Shown: positions 1-9,795, counted from the first letter of the stretch. The stretch is DNA of 64,000 nucleotides from Janthinobacterium sp. PAMC25594 (GCF_019443505.1 NZ_CP080377.1:4340001-4404000), one strand, 5' to 3'. A program made the numbers and translations. The notes: generated by a model not told the origin, from the letters alone.

Positions 1-1842
1 CAGACTCCCCCTCCGCCCCGCTCGCCAGCCTCCGCCAGCCACAGCGATTTCGCCACCATCAAGACCTTGCTGCCGTATCTATGGGTCTACAAATGGAGAG
101 TATTGCTGGCGCTGCTATGCCTGGTGGGCGCCAAGCTGGCCAACGTGGGCGTGCCCCTGATCCTGAAAAAACTCGTCGACGCCATGACGATCACGGCGGC
201 GCATCCGCAAGCGCTGCTGGTGCTGCCGGTCGGCTTGCTGGTGGCCTACGGCTTGCTGCGCCTGTCGACCACCCTGTTTACCGAGCTGCGCGAATTCCTG
301 TTCGCGCGCGTCACGCAGCGGGCCGTGCGCACCATCGCGCTGCAAGTGTTCCGCCACCTGCATGCCTTGTCGTTGCGTTTTCATTTGAACCGCCAGACGG
401 GCGGCATGACGCGCGATATCGAACGGGGCACGCGCAGTGTCGGCTCGCTCATTTCCTATACCTTGTTCAATATCCTGCCGACCTTGGTGGAAATCACCCT
501 CGTGCTCGGCTATCTGGTTTTGCATTACGACATCTGGTTCAGCGTGATCACGACGGTGGCGCTGGTGTCCTACATCGCGTTTACCGTCTTGGTGACGAAC
601 TGGCGCACGCATTTCCGCCGCACCATGAATGACCTCGACTCGAAGGCGAATACCAAGGCCATCGATTCGCTGATCAACTATGAAACCGTGAAATATTTCG
701 GCAACGAGGATTATGAGGCGAAGCGCTACGACGAAGGCTTGCAGCGCTATGAATCGGCGGCCGTCAAATCGCAGACTTCCTTGTCCCTGCTCAATACGGG
801 CCAGTCGCTGATCATCGCCACGGCCGTCACCCTGATCCTGTGGCGCGCCACGGTGGGCGTGATCAACGGCAGCATGACCCTGGGCGACCTGGTGCTGGTG
901 AACGCCTTCATGATCCAGCTGTATATTCCGCTCAATTTCCTGGGCGTCATTTACCGCGAAATCAAGCAAAGCCTGGCCGACATGGAGCGCCTGTTTTCCC
1001 TGCTGAACGAAAACCGCGAAATCGCCGACACGCCGGACGCCAAGCCGCTCGTCACGCGGGGCGCGGCCGTGCGCTTTGCGCATGTGAATTTCAGCTATGA
1101 AGCCAAGCGGCAAATCCTGTTCGACGTGGATTTCCAGATTCCCGCCGGCACCACGACGGCCGTGGTGGGCCACAGCGGCTCGGGCAAGTCGACCCTGTCG
1201 CGTTTGCTGTTCCGCTTCTACGAAGTCGATGGCGGCGGCATCACCATCGATGGCCAGGACTTGCGCAATATCACGCAGGATTCCCTGCGCGCGGCCATCG
1301 GCATCGTGCCGCAGGACACGGTGCTGTTCAACGACACCATCGAATACAACATCGCCTATGGCAAGCCGGGCGCCAGCAAGGACGCCATCGTGGCGGCCGC
1401 GAAAGCGGCATCGATCCATGATTTTATTGAAAGCTTGCCAGATGGCTACAATTCCATGGTGGGCGAGCGGGGCTTGAAACTGTCGGGCGGCGAAAAGCAG
1501 CGCGTGGCGATTGCCCGCACCTTGCTGAAGGACCCGGCCATCCTGATTTTCGATGAAGCGACATCGGCGCTCGACTCCAAGGCCGAGCAGGCGATCCAGT
1601 CGCAACTGAAGGAAATCGCCAAAAACCGCACCACCCTGGTCATTGCGCACCGCCTGTCGACGGTGGCCGACGCCCAGCAAATCCTGGTGCTTGACCATGG
1701 CCGCATCGTCGAGCGGGGCACGCATCCGCAATTGCTGGCGCTTGACGGCTTGTATGCGCAGATGTGGCAACGCCAGCAGGCGAATCGGGACGATGAGGCG
1801 CAAGAGGACGATGCGCTGGCGGGGCTGGCGCGGGCAAAATAA
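1..1842 (+). CDS. ATM1/HMT1-type ABC exporter, 5'-truncated by window edge
   Basis: Half-transporter with a fused membrane domain and ATPase, the architecture of mitochondrial Atm1-like exporters of glutathione-linked or metal-related substrates. The reading frame is open from base 1 with no in-frame stop, so the true start lies upstream; the TTG at 67 is only the first start-like codon visible. Several hydrophobic helices occupy the first ~300 codons. The ATPase shows Walker A GHSGSGKS, the ABC signature LSGGEKQR, Walker B ILIFDEATSALD and the H-loop IAHRLST. About 200 bp separate its stop from the glt operon, so co-transcription is not obvious. The family is secure, the substrate unknown. 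Confidence 0.9.
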   Translation, partial: QTPPPPRSPASASHSDFATIKTLLPYLWVYKWRVLLALLCLVGAKLANVGVPLILKKLVDAMTITAAHPQALLVLPVGLLVAYGLLRLSTTLFTELREFLFARVTQRAVRTIALQVFRHLHALSLRFHLNRQTGGMTRDIERGTRSVGSLISYTLFNILPTLVEITLVLGYLVLHYDIWFSVITTVALVSYIAFTVLVTNWRTHFRRTMNDLDSKANTKAIDSLINYETVKYFGNEDYEAKRYDEGLQRYESAAVKSQTSLSLLNTGQSLIIATAVTLILWRATVGVINGSMTLGDLVLVNAFMIQLYIPLNFLGVIYREIKQSLADMERLFSLLNENREIADTPDAKPLVTRGAAVRFAHVNFSYEAKRQILFDVDFQIPAGTTTAVVGHSGSGKSTLSRLLFRFYEVDGGGITIDGQDLRNITQDSLRAAIGIVPQDTVLFNDTIEYNIAYGKPGASKDAIVAAAKAASIHDFIESLPDGYNSMVGERGLKLSGGEKQRVAIARTLLKDPAILIFDEATSALDSKAEQAIQSQLKEIAKNRTTLVIAHRLSTVADAQQILVLDHGRIVERGTHPQLLALDGLYAQMWQRQQANRDDEAQEDDALAGLARAK

Positions 1843-2038
1843 ATCGGCGGCGGACAATCAGTAGGAAAAATGCTACAGCCGCGCTGATTCCGGCGCGCGT
1901 ATAGCGCCTATTTGACGGCAATCGCAGAAAACGGCTGGTTCGGCGCTGAAAATGAAATAAAATTAATGCTATTGGTGGCGTTTGCACCACAGTTGTTTCG
2001 TCCGGCTTTGTATCCGGTTTGTCCGTCCAGGAGAATTT

Positions 2039-2995
2039 ATGAAATTGACCAAAATCATCGCCACGCTGCTCAGCGTCGGCGTCATCAGCAGCATGTCGCC
2101 AGTCCAGGCTCAGGAATTGACCGGCACCTTGGCCAAGATCAAGAAAGCCGGTTCCGTCACCCTCGGCGTGCGCGACGGCTCCGTGCCCTTCTCCTATCTT
2201 GATGACAAGCAGCAATACCAGGGTTATTCGATCGACCTGTGCATGAAAGTCGTCACGGCCCTGCAAAAGCACCTGGGCCTGACCGAACTGAAAGTGGTGA
2301 TGAGCCCCGTCACGTCGGCCAACCGCATCCCGCTGATGGCCAACGGCACCATCGACCTCGAATGCGGCTCGACCACGAACAATCTGGAGCGCCAGCAGCA
2401 GGTGGCGTTCGCCCCCACCATGTTCGTCATCGGCAACCGCGTGCTGTCGAAAAAAACCTCGAACATCAAGACGCTGGAAGACTTGCGCGGCAAGACCCTG
2501 GTGGCCACGGCCGGCACGTCGACCATCAAGCAGATGACGATTTTGAACAAGGAAAAGAACCTGGGCATGACGATTGCCGTCGGCAAGGATCATCCTGAGT
2601 CGTTCCTGATGCTGGAAACGGGCCGCGCGGTGGCCGAGGCCAACGACGACATCCTGCTGGCGTCGCAAGTGGCCAACTCGAAAAACCCGAACGACTACGA
2701 AATCACCAAGGAAGCGCTGTCGGTCGAGCCGTACGGCATCATGCTGCGCAAGGGCGACCCGGCCTTCAAGAAAGTGGTCGACGATGCGCTGATCCGCCTG
2801 TACAAGAGCGACGACATCAACCGCATTTATGCGAAATGGTTTACCTCGCCAATTCCTCCGAAAAACATCAACCTGAAATTCCCCATGCCGCCGCAATTGA
2901 AGGCCGTGTTTGCGAATCCGACCGATTCGGGCGACCCGGCCGCGTATGCGGCCGTGCCCGAAGCGCAGAAGACATCGGACAAACGGAAGAAGTAA
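2039..2995 (+). CDS. gltI: Glutamate/aspartate ABC transporter, periplasmic binding protein
   Basis: A 318-residue periplasmic amino-acid binding protein (SBP family 3). The start at ATG 2039 is chosen over an upstream in-frame codon at 1982 because AGGAG lies at 2029-2033 and a typical signal peptide follows immediately (hydrophobic stretch, cleavage after VQA about residue 24). The mature part has the family's GVRDGSVPFSY opening and the GYSIDLC ligand-pocket strand. It is the first gene of a gltI-J-K-L set, so it should deliver glutamate/aspartate or a related dicarboxylic amino acid to the permeases. Substrate is assigned by operon type, not by a diagnostic residue. Confidence 0.92.
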   Translation: MKLTKIIATLLSVGVISSMSPVQAQELTGTLAKIKKAGSVTLGVRDGSVPFSYLDDKQQYQGYSIDLCMKVVTALQKHLGLTELKVVMSPVTSANRIPLMANGTIDLECGSTTNNLERQQQVAFAPTMFVIGNRVLSKKTSNIKTLEDLRGKTLVATAGTSTIKQMTILNKEKNLGMTIAVGKDHPESFLMLETGRAVAEANDDILLASQVANSKNPNDYEITKEALSVEPYGIMLRKGDPAFKKVVDDALIRLYKSDDINRIYAKWFTSPIPPKNINLKFPMPPQLKAVFANPTDSGDPAAYAAVPEAQKTSDKRKK

Positions 2996-3091
2996 CAAGA
3001 GTGCGTAACAAATCGGGGGGCGCAAGCCTCCCGGTTTCATTTGCGGGGTAGGCGGCTGGCCGCTTTCCTTGAGCTGCATGGAAGGATGATC

Positions 3092-3841
3092 ATGAATTAC
3101 AACTGGAATTGGCGCATCTTCTGGGAGATGTCCCCTGATGGCGTGGGCACGTATATGGATACCCTGTGGTCCGGCCTGGTGTGGACCCTGGCCACGGCCG
3201 GTGCGGCCTGGATCATGGCCTTGATCCTGGGCCTGGTGATCGGCACCGTCCGTACCCTGCCGAACAAATGGCTGGTGGGCCTGGCCAATGCGTATGTGGA
3301 ATTGTTCCGCAATGTGCCGCTGCTGGTGCAGATGTTCCTGTGGTATTTCGTCATGCCGGAATTGCTGCCACCGGACCTGGGCGCCTGGGTCAAGTCGCTG
3401 CCGAACGCACCGTTCGTCACGGCCGTGCTGTGCCTGGGCTTTTTCACCTCCTCGCGCGTGGCCGTGCAGGTGACGACGGGCATCGAGGCGCTGCCGCGCG
3501 GGCAGAAACTGGCCGGCACGGCGCTGGGCCTGACCCTGCCGCAAACCTACCGTTTCATCTTGCTGCCGATGGCCGCGCGCGTCATCATGCCGCCGCTGAC
3601 CAGCGAATTTTTGAACATCATCAAGAACAGTTCCGTGGCATTGACGATCGGCCTGATCGAACTGACGGCCAGCGCGCGCGCCATCCAGGAGTTTTCCTTC
3701 CAGGTGTTCGAGGCGTTTTCGGCTGCCACCATCATCTACGTCGTCGTCAACCTGCTGGTGGTGGTGCTGATGCACCTGATCGAGAAAAAGGTCGCCATCC
3801 CGGGCTTCATCGTCGCCGGCGCCAAGACGGGAGGACACTGA
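3092..3841 (+). CDS. gltJ: Glutamate/aspartate ABC transporter permease GltJ
   Basis: Inner-membrane permease of about 249 residues with roughly five hydrophobic segments and the cytoplasmic EAA loop (EALPRGQKLAGTALGLTLPQ) that docks on the ATPase. ATG 3092 is preferred because GAAGG at 3081-3085 is properly spaced from it; an in-frame ATG at 3086 is too close to that site, and a start at 3041 would add an atypical arginine-rich leader. It lies 96 bp after gltI and ends one base before the gltK start. It would form a heteromeric pore with GltK. Confidence 0.92.
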   Translation: MNYNWNWRIFWEMSPDGVGTYMDTLWSGLVWTLATAGAAWIMALILGLVIGTVRTLPNKWLVGLANAYVELFRNVPLLVQMFLWYFVMPELLPPDLGAWVKSLPNAPFVTAVLCLGFFTSSRVAVQVTTGIEALPRGQKLAGTALGLTLPQTYRFILLPMAARVIMPPLTSEFLNIIKNSSVALTIGLIELTASARAIQEFSFQVFEAFSAATIIYVVVNLLVVVLMHLIEKKVAIPGFIVAGAKTGGH

Positions 3842-3842
3842 C

Positions 3843-4535
3843 ATGTTAGGTAACTTCGATTTCGATGTCATCTCCCGTTCGTGGGTTTACCTGTTCCAGA
3901 CCGGCATGGTCTTCACCCTGAAACTGACGGCGCTGGCCATGGTGGGCGGCATCGTGCTGGGCACACTGCTGGCGCTGATGCGCCTGTCCAGCAACCGCCT
4001 CATCTCGGGCGTGGCATCGAGCTACGTCAACCTGATACGCTCGATCCCGCTGGTGCTGGTGATTTTCTGGTTCTACTTCCTGGTACCGTACATCGCCGCC
4101 TGGGTCATCGGCGCGAACGAACCCGTGAAAGTGGGCGCATTTTCTTCCGCGCTGATCACCTTCATCATGTTCGAGGCGGCCTACTATTGCGAGATCATGC
4201 GCAGCGGCATACAGTCGATTCCCCGCGGCCAGGTATGGGCCGGCCAGGCGCTGGGCATGAACTACGCGCAGACCATGGGCAGCATCGTGCTGCCGCAGGC
4301 CTTCCGCAACATGATCCCCGTGCTGCTGACGCAGACCATCGTGCTGTTCCAGGACGTGTCGCTCGTGTACGTGTTGTCGATCCCCGATTTCGTCGGCGCC
4401 GCCTCGAAAATCGCGCAGCGCGACGGCCGCCTGGTGGAAATGTACGTGTTTGTCGCCGTCGTGTATTTCGTGCTGTGCTATGCCTTGTCGTTCCTGGTAA
4501 AACGCCTGCAGAAACGCGTCGCCATCATTCGCTAA
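3843..4535 (+). CDS. gltK: Glutamate/aspartate ABC transporter permease GltK
   Basis: Second permease of the importer, 230 residues, with a HisM/GltK-type fold: several membrane helices and an EAA loop (SIPRGQVWAGQALGMNYAQT) near residues 120-140. It starts one base after the gltJ stop and is followed 19 bp later by the ATPase gene, so translation is probably coupled within the operon. Length and motif placement are normal for the family and nothing is missing. Confidence 0.92.
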   Translation: MLGNFDFDVISRSWVYLFQTGMVFTLKLTALAMVGGIVLGTLLALMRLSSNRLISGVASSYVNLIRSIPLVLVIFWFYFLVPYIAAWVIGANEPVKVGAFSSALITFIMFEAAYYCEIMRSGIQSIPRGQVWAGQALGMNYAQTMGSIVLPQAFRNMIPVLLTQTIVLFQDVSLVYVLSIPDFVGAASKIAQRDGRLVEMYVFVAVVYFVLCYALSFLVKRLQKRVAIIR

Positions 4536-4554
4536 CCGTAAAAGAAAGAACAAG

Positions 4555-5280
4555 ATGATTGAACTCAATAACGTCAGCAAATGGTATGGCCAGTTCCAGG
4601 TACTGACCGATTGCACCACCGAGGTCGCCAAGGGCGACGTGATGGTCATTTGCGGCCCTTCCGGCTCCGGCAAGTCGACCCTGATCAAGACCGTCAACGG
4701 CCTCGAACCGATACAGCAGGGGCAGATTATCGTCGACGGCATCAGCGTCAACGATCCGAAAACGAATTTGTCGAAACTGCGCGCGCGCATCGGCATGGTG
4801 TTCCAGAATTTCGAGCTGTTCCCGCATCTGTCGATCCGCGAAAACCTGACCATCGGCCAGATCAAGGTGCTCGGTCGCAGCGCCGACGAAGCCAATGCCA
4901 AGGGCTTGAAATACCTGGACCGCGTGGGCCTGCTGTCGCAGCAGGACAAGTTTCCGGGCCAGCTGTCGGGCGGCCAGCAGCAGCGCGTGGCGATCGCCCG
5001 CGCGCTGTCGATGGACCCGATCGCCATGCTGTTCGACGAGCCCACGTCGGCGCTCGATCCGGAAATGATCAACGAGGTGCTCGACGTGATGGTGGGCCTG
5101 GCGCAGGAAGGCATGACGATGATGGTCGTCACCCATGAAATGGGTTTTGCCAGGCGCGTGGCCAACCGCATCGTCTTCATGGACCAGGGCAAGATCATCG
5201 AGGATTGCAGCAAGGATGACTTCTTCAACACCACGCGCTCGGACCGCGCGCGCGATTTCCTCGCCAAGATCATCCATTAA
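4555..5280 (+). CDS. gltL: Glutamate/aspartate ABC transporter ATPase GltL
   Basis: A 241-residue polar-amino-acid importer ATPase. It has Walker A GPSGSGKS near residues 33-40, Q-loop VFQNFELFPHL, signature LSGGQQQR, Walker B AMLFDEPTSALD and H-loop VVTHEMGFA, all in normal order. It should dimerise on the cytoplasmic face of GltJ/GltK. It is the last transporter gene; the amidohydrolase starts 27 bp after its stop with no terminator visible between them, suggesting a shared transcript. Confidence 0.94.
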   Translation: MIELNNVSKWYGQFQVLTDCTTEVAKGDVMVICGPSGSGKSTLIKTVNGLEPIQQGQIIVDGISVNDPKTNLSKLRARIGMVFQNFELFPHLSIRENLTIGQIKVLGRSADEANAKGLKYLDRVGLLSQQDKFPGQLSGGQQQRVAIARALSMDPIAMLFDEPTSALDPEMINEVLDVMVGLAQEGMTMMVVTHEMGFARRVANRIVFMDQGKIIEDCSKDDFFNTTRSDRARDFLAKIIH

Positions 5281-5307
5281 TTTTTCATTTTTTGAAGTTG
5301 AGTACGG

Positions 5308-6765
5308 ATGCCTGACATGAAACACATCGCCGGCGCCATGCTGGCGCTTGGCCTGCTCGCGCATGCCCACGCGGCCGACAGGATCGCCGTCGACATCGCC
5401 CTGCGCGACGCCACCGTGATCGACGTTGCCGCCGGTAGCGTCGTCAAGGGCAAGACCGTGCTGCTCAAGGGCGACAGCATCGTCGCCGTCGTCGATGACG
5501 CGCAGCTGCGCCGCTACGCGCCGAAGCGGACCATCCGCCTGCCCGGCAAATACCTGATGCCGGGCCTGTGGGATACGCACGTGCATTTCGGCGGCGGCCC
5601 CGAGCTGATCGACGAGAACAAGCAGCTGCTGCCCTTGTACCTGGCGCACGGCATCACCACGGTGCGCGACTGCTCGGGCGACTTGCCCGACACGGTGCTG
5701 GCATGGCGCCGGCAGATCAACGCGGGCCAGCTGCAAGGCCCGACGATCTTTACCTCTGGCGCCAAGCTCGAAGGCCTCAAGCCGCTGTGGAAGGGCACCA
5801 TCGAAGTGGGCACGCCGCAGGAGGTCACGCGCGCGCTGGACGGCCTGCAGGCGCAGCAGGTCGACTTCGTGAAGATCACGGAAAACACCCTGAAACCGGA
5901 GCTGTACCTGGAAGCGCTGCGCCAGGCGCGCGAACGGGGCATGCGCACTTCGGGCCATATCCCCGTGCAGCTGACGCTGGAGCAGATGGCCGATGCGGGC
6001 CTGGGCACGATCGAACATCAATCGTACCTGCTGCGCGCCACCACGCCGCGCGAGCAGGAGCTGACGGACAAGGTGGCCGCCGGCGCGATGACGGGCAAGG
6101 AAGCCATGCACGCCAGCGTGCAAAGCTACGACGAACCGACGGCGCGCAAGGCCTTCAGCTACCTGGCCGCGCGCGGCACGGCCATCGTGCCGACCCTGTG
6201 GGGTTCGCGCGTGACGGCTTACCTGGACCGCGAAGACCACACGCACGATCCGGCCCTGCAATACATCGGCAAGGGCTTGCGCGCCACCTACGACTGGCGC
6301 GTGCAGCGCGCCGCCAAGGATGGCCCGGAAGCGATCGCGCAGCGCCATGCGCAGTTCGAGCAATCGGCCAAGCTGCTGCCGATTTTGCAGCAGCAGGGCG
6401 TGAGCATCATCGCCGGCACCGATGCGGGCTTTTTGAATTCCTTCGACTATCCGGGCCAGGCCCTGCACGATGAAATCGGCCTGTACGTGCAGTACGGCCT
6501 GACGCCGCAGCAAGCCTTGCAGTCGGCCGTCATCAACGGCCCCCGCTTCCTTGGCAAGCTGGACCGCTACGGCAGCGTGGCGGCCGGCAAGGCGGCCGAT
6601 TTGCTGGTGCTCGACGCGAACCCGCTGCAGGACATCAAAGCCACGCGCCGGATCCGCCTGGTGGTCAGCCGTGGCCATGTGTACGACCGCGCCGCGCTGG
6701 ACCGGATGCTGGCCGAACTGCGCGCCTGGGTGGCGCAGCAGGAAGCGGCGCCGGCCAAGTCCTGA
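5308..6765 (+). CDS. Exported amidohydrolase-superfamily metal hydrolase
   Basis: A 485-residue amidohydrolase of the imidazolonepropionase/prolidase-like branch. Metal-site features are visible: HxH (H91, H93) in WDTHVHFGG, histidines in GHIPVQ and IEHQSYL, and an Asp in GTDAGF (D372). The N-terminus reads as a signal peptide (cleavage about residue 22), so the enzyme is probably periplasmic or secreted. ATG 5308 and ATG 5317 are both possible starts; neither has a strong Shine-Dalgarno. It sits directly behind gltL, so a natural guess is release of an acidic amino acid from a peptide or acyl conjugate for uptake. The substrate is not readable from sequence. Confidence 0.82.
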   Translation: MPDMKHIAGAMLALGLLAHAHAADRIAVDIALRDATVIDVAAGSVVKGKTVLLKGDSIVAVVDDAQLRRYAPKRTIRLPGKYLMPGLWDTHVHFGGGPELIDENKQLLPLYLAHGITTVRDCSGDLPDTVLAWRRQINAGQLQGPTIFTSGAKLEGLKPLWKGTIEVGTPQEVTRALDGLQAQQVDFVKITENTLKPELYLEALRQARERGMRTSGHIPVQLTLEQMADAGLGTIEHQSYLLRATTPREQELTDKVAAGAMTGKEAMHASVQSYDEPTARKAFSYLAARGTAIVPTLWGSRVTAYLDREDHTHDPALQYIGKGLRATYDWRVQRAAKDGPEAIAQRHAQFEQSAKLLPILQQQGVSIIAGTDAGFLNSFDYPGQALHDEIGLYVQYGLTPQQALQSAVINGPRFLGKLDRYGSVAAGKAADLLVLDANPLQDIKATRRIRLVVSRGHVYDRAALDRMLAELRAWVAQQEAAPAKS

Positions 6766-6783
6766 TTTTCTTCGTTCTTTTAG

Positions 6784-6814
6784 TAAAAACGGCCGGGTGA
6801 TACCGGCCGTTTTG
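6784..6814 (+). terminator. Rho-independent terminator after the amidohydrolase
   Basis: An inverted repeat AACGGCCGG / CCGGCCGTT with a six-base loop is followed by TTTT, 19 bp after the amidohydrolase stop. It closes the glt transcript and separates it from pyrC. Confidence 0.8.
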
Positions 6815-6869
6815 CCGTCTCCCGGCCAGCATGCACCGGCTCTCCCGCCCGGCGGGACGGTCCCGCGGC

Positions 6870-6878
6870 TGGTAAAAT
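6870..6878 (+). promoter_or_regulatory. Candidate extended -10 promoter for pyrC
   Basis: TGGTAAAAT (an extended -10, TGn-TAAAAT) lies 36 bp before the pyrC start, just past the upstream terminator. No convincing -35 is seen, as is common for extended -10 promoters. Predicted by eye only. Confidence 0.45.
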
Positions 6879-6914
6879 GGCGTTATTCGCAATGACCGCC
6901 TGAGAGCAGCCGCC

Positions 6915-7979
6915 ATGTCCACACTCGATCACACCCCAGCCGCCGTTCCATCCTCCATCACCATCACCCGTCCGGATGACTGGCATCTGCACCTGCGCGA
7001 CGGCGCCGTCATGGCCAGCGTGCTGCCGCACAGCGCGCGCCAGTTCGGCCGCGCCATCGTCATGCCGAACCTGAAACCGCCCGTCACCACCACGGCCGAT
7101 GCCAGCGCCTACCGCGAGCGCATCCTGGCCGCCGTGCCGGAGGGTGTGAACTTCGATCCGCTGATGGTGCTGTACCTGACGAACAACACCTCGCCCGACG
7201 AAATCCGCCGCGCGCAGGACAGCGGCATCGTGCAGGCTGTGAAGCTGTATCCGGCCGGCGCCACGACGAATTCCGACCTGGGCGTGACGGATCTGAAGAA
7301 TTGCTACAAGGTGCTCGAAGTGATGCAGGTAGTGGGCATGCCCTTCCTTGTGCACGGTGAAGTGACGGACCCGGAGATCGACATTTTCGACCGCGAAGCC
7401 GTCTTCATCGAGCGCGTGATGCGCCCGCTGCGCAGCGCCTTCCCGGCCCTGTCCGTGGTGTTCGAGCACATCACCACCAAGGATGCGGCGCAGTACGTGG
7501 CCGAAGCGGAAGGCCCGATCGCCGCCACCATCACGGCGCATCATTTGCTGTACAACCGCAACGAGATTTTCAAGGGCGGCATCCGTCCCCATTACTACTG
7601 CCTGCCCATCCTCAAGCGCGAAGAGCACCGCCTGGCGCTGATGACGGCGGCCGCCAGCGGCGACGAGCGCTTCTTCCTCGGCACCGATTCGGCGCCGCAT
7701 GCGCAAGGCGCCAAGGAAATGGCTTGCGGCTGCGCCGGTTGCTATACGGCCCTGCACGCGATGGAAATGTATGCGGAAGCGTTCGAACGGGCTGGCGCGC
7801 TCGATAAACTGGAAGCGTTCGCCAGCTTCCATGGCCCGGCCTTCTACGGCGTGCCGCGCAACACGGACAGCATCACCTTGAAGCGCGAAAGCTGGACCTT
7901 GCCAGCCTCGCTGCCACTGGGCGACAGCCATGTGATTCCGCTCAACGCGGGCGAGCAGATCAACTGGAAAATGGTCTAA
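6915..7979 (+). CDS. pyrC: Dihydroorotase
   Basis: Class II dihydroorotase of 354 residues, which closes carbamoyl-aspartate to dihydroorotate in de novo pyrimidine synthesis (cytosolic, Zn-dependent). Metal ligands are readable: H24 and H26 in [10 protein letters not shown], the lysine K110 in VKLYPAG that is carboxylated in this family, histidines in VHGE and FEHITT, and Asp in LGTDSAPH. Length matches the E. coli-type enzyme. The downstream DUF3025 gene begins six bases after the stop, so the two are probably one operon. Confidence 0.96.
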   Translation: MSTLDHTPAAVPSSITITRPDDWHLHLRDGAVMASVLPHSARQFGRAIVMPNLKPPVTTTADASAYRERILAAVPEGVNFDPLMVLYLTNNTSPDEIRRAQDSGIVQAVKLYPAGATTNSDLGVTDLKNCYKVLEVMQVVGMPFLVHGEVTDPEIDIFDREAVFIERVMRPLRSAFPALSVVFEHITTKDAAQYVAEAEGPIAATITAHHLLYNRNEIFKGGIRPHYYCLPILKREEHRLALMTAAASGDERFFLGTDSAPHAQGAKEMACGCAGCYTALHAMEMYAEAFERAGALDKLEAFASFHGPAFYGVPRNTDSITLKRESWTLPASLPLGDSHVIPLNAGEQINWKMV

Positions 7980-7985
7980 GCGTTC

Positions 7986-8804
7986 ATGCTGCCATCGATA
8001 GACTGGACCCGTCCCTGGTTTGCCACGGTGCTGCCGGCACGACGGCAGCTGGACCTGCAGCGCAACACGGTAATCGTCGCGCTGAACGGCCGGGCGCGGG
8101 CGCTGGACTTGCGCAATCCCACCGGCTTGCCGCTGGCCTTCGTGCCGCAAGCGGACTTGCCCGAAGGCGTGGCCTACGAGGAGTTCATCGGCGCGACGGG
8201 CGGCGTGCCCACGCGCGACAATCTGCACGATTTTTTCAACGCGCTCGTGTGGCTCACTTTCCCACGTATCAAGCGGCAATTGAACGCGCTGCAGGCGGCG
8301 CAGATCGCCCTGTCCGGCGTCGGCAAATCGCGCGGTCCGGCGCGCGACGGCGCGACGATTTTCGATGAGAATTCCGCCTTGCTGGTGCTGCGCGACAGCG
8401 ATGCCGGACGCGCGCTGGAAACGGCGCTGCGCGGGCACGACTGGCGCAGCGCGTTCATTGCGCAACGCGAGAAATTTGGCGCGGGTGGCGACGCCGAAGT
8501 CTGGCTGTTCGGCCACGCGCTGATGGAAAAACTGGTGGCGCCGCGCAAGGCCATCACGGCGCACACGCGCGTGATTTTTGCCGGCGACGCCTACTTCGCA
8601 CTCGATGATGCGGCACGCCGCGCCTGGCTCGACGAGCGGGTGGCGCAAGACCTGGCCAGCGATGGCTTGACGACAGCCGATTTCACACCGCTACCCGTGC
8701 TGGGTTTACCCGGCTGGTGCGAGGGCCAGGACGACGATTTTTACAATGACGCGGCGGTGTTCCGCCCCAAGCGCAAGGCAGCTGGCGCAGAAAGAGATCA
8801 ATAG
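7986..8804 (+). CDS. DUF3025-family protein
   Basis: A 272-residue protein matching my recollection of the DUF3025 family, which has no defined biochemical role. No signal peptide or membrane helix is visible, so it should be cytosolic. Conserved-looking segments are LHDFFNALVWLTFPRIK near residue 80 and GLPGWCEGQD near the C-terminus. It follows pyrC by six bases and is followed after one base by the Gfo/Idh/MocA start, so it is embedded in an operon-like run. Function unknown. Confidence 0.75.
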   Translation: MLPSIDWTRPWFATVLPARRQLDLQRNTVIVALNGRARALDLRNPTGLPLAFVPQADLPEGVAYEEFIGATGGVPTRDNLHDFFNALVWLTFPRIKRQLNALQAAQIALSGVGKSRGPARDGATIFDENSALLVLRDSDAGRALETALRGHDWRSAFIAQREKFGAGGDAEVWLFGHALMEKLVAPRKAITAHTRVIFAGDAYFALDDAARRAWLDERVAQDLASDGLTTADFTPLPVLGLPGWCEGQDDDFYNDAAVFRPKRKAAGAERDQ

Positions 8805-8805
8805 C

Positions 8806-9795
8806 ATGGAAAACACCGTCCGCTGGGGCATCCTCGGTACCGGCAAGATCGCCCGCGCGATGGCCCATGGCTTGCGTGACGCGCCCGCTGCGCAACTGGT
8901 GGCGGTCGCTTCGCGCAGCGCCGCCGGCGCGCAGGCCTTTGGCGCCGAATTCGGCATCGAACGCTGCCACGGCTCCTACCAGGCGCTGGCTGACGATCCT
9001 GGCGTGGACGTGATCTACATCGCCACGCCGCACACGCTGCATGCGGAAAACGCCTTGCTGTGCCTGGCCGCCGGCAAGCATGTCGTGTGCGAAAAGCCGT
9101 TCACCATGAACGCGCGCGAAGCGCAGGCCGTGGTCGATATGGCACGCGACAAAAAGCTGTTTTTGATGGAAGCCATGTGGAGCCGCTTCCTGCCCGCCGT
9201 GCAGGAAGCGCGGCGCATCATCGCCAGCGGCGAAATCGGCGTGCTGCGGCAAGTGCAGGCCGATATCGGCTTTGTCGCCAATTTCCCGCCCGAACACCGC
9301 ATGTTCAATCCTGAGCTGGGCGGCGGCGCGCTGCTCGACGTGGGCATCTATCCGCTGTCGATGGCGGCCTTCTTCCTCGGTCCCGTATCGCAAGTGCAGG
9401 CGCTCGCTGAAATGGGTGCCACCGGCGTCGATGAGCAGGTGGTGTTTTCCTTGCTGCACGCGGGTGGCGGCACCTCGTCCTGCGCCTGCAGCCTGCGCGC
9501 GCAGACGCCCACGGAAATGACCATTTCCGGCAGCCTGGGACGCATCCGCCTGCCCAACCGTTTTTACAAGCCCGATCACCTGATCGTCGAAGCGATGGAT
9601 GGCGCGCGCCGCGTCGTCGCCGTGCCGCACCTGGGCAATGGCTACGCGCACGAGGCCATCGAAGCGATGCGCTGCATCCGCGCCGGCCTGCTGGAAAGTC
9701 CCGTCATGCCGCACGCGGACAGCGTGGCGCTGATGCACAACCTTGACACCATGCGTGGCCAGATCGGCCTCGTCTACCAAGCCGACCGGGCGTGA
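8806..9795 (+). CDS. Gfo/Idh/MocA-family NAD(P)-dependent oxidoreductase
   Basis: A 329-residue sugar- or cyclitol-dehydrogenase-like enzyme. ATG 8806 is taken because the Rossmann motif GILGTGKIARAM begins at residue 7; an upstream in-frame codon at 8746 lies inside the previous gene. The family motif EKP is present (VVCEKPFTMN), as is the C-terminal-domain segment DVGIYPLS. It begins one base after the DUF3025 stop and its stop lies 11 bp before the MFS start, implying a shared transcript. Substrate cannot be read from sequence. Confidence 0.88.
   Translation: MENTVRWGILGTGKIARAMAHGLRDAPAAQLVAVASRSAAGAQAFGAEFGIERCHGSYQALADDPGVDVIYIATPHTLHAENALLCLAAGKHVVCEKPFTMNAREAQAVVDMARDKKLFLMEAMWSRFLPAVQEARRIIASGEIGVLRQVQADIGFVANFPPEHRMFNPELGGGALLDVGIYPLSMAAFFLGPVSQVQALAEMGATGVDEQVVFSLLHAGGGTSSCACSLRAQTPTEMTISGSLGRIRLPNRFYKPDHLIVEAMDGARRVVAVPHLGNGYAHEAIEAMRCIRAGLLESPVMPHADSVALMHNLDTMRGQIGLVYQADRA

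Noticed and set aside
1912..1963. TTGACG and TAAAAT as the gltI promoter
   Set aside because: Their spacing is far too long to form one promoter and neither has a good partner at 16-18 bp.
1640..6678. Very long minus-strand open frames opposite the glt operon and amidohydrolase (e.g. 1640-3871, 4525-6678)
   Set aside because: They are rich in His, Gln, Arg and Gly, have no domain, and lie antisense to well-defined genes. Such frames are expected in high-GC DNA with biased third positions.
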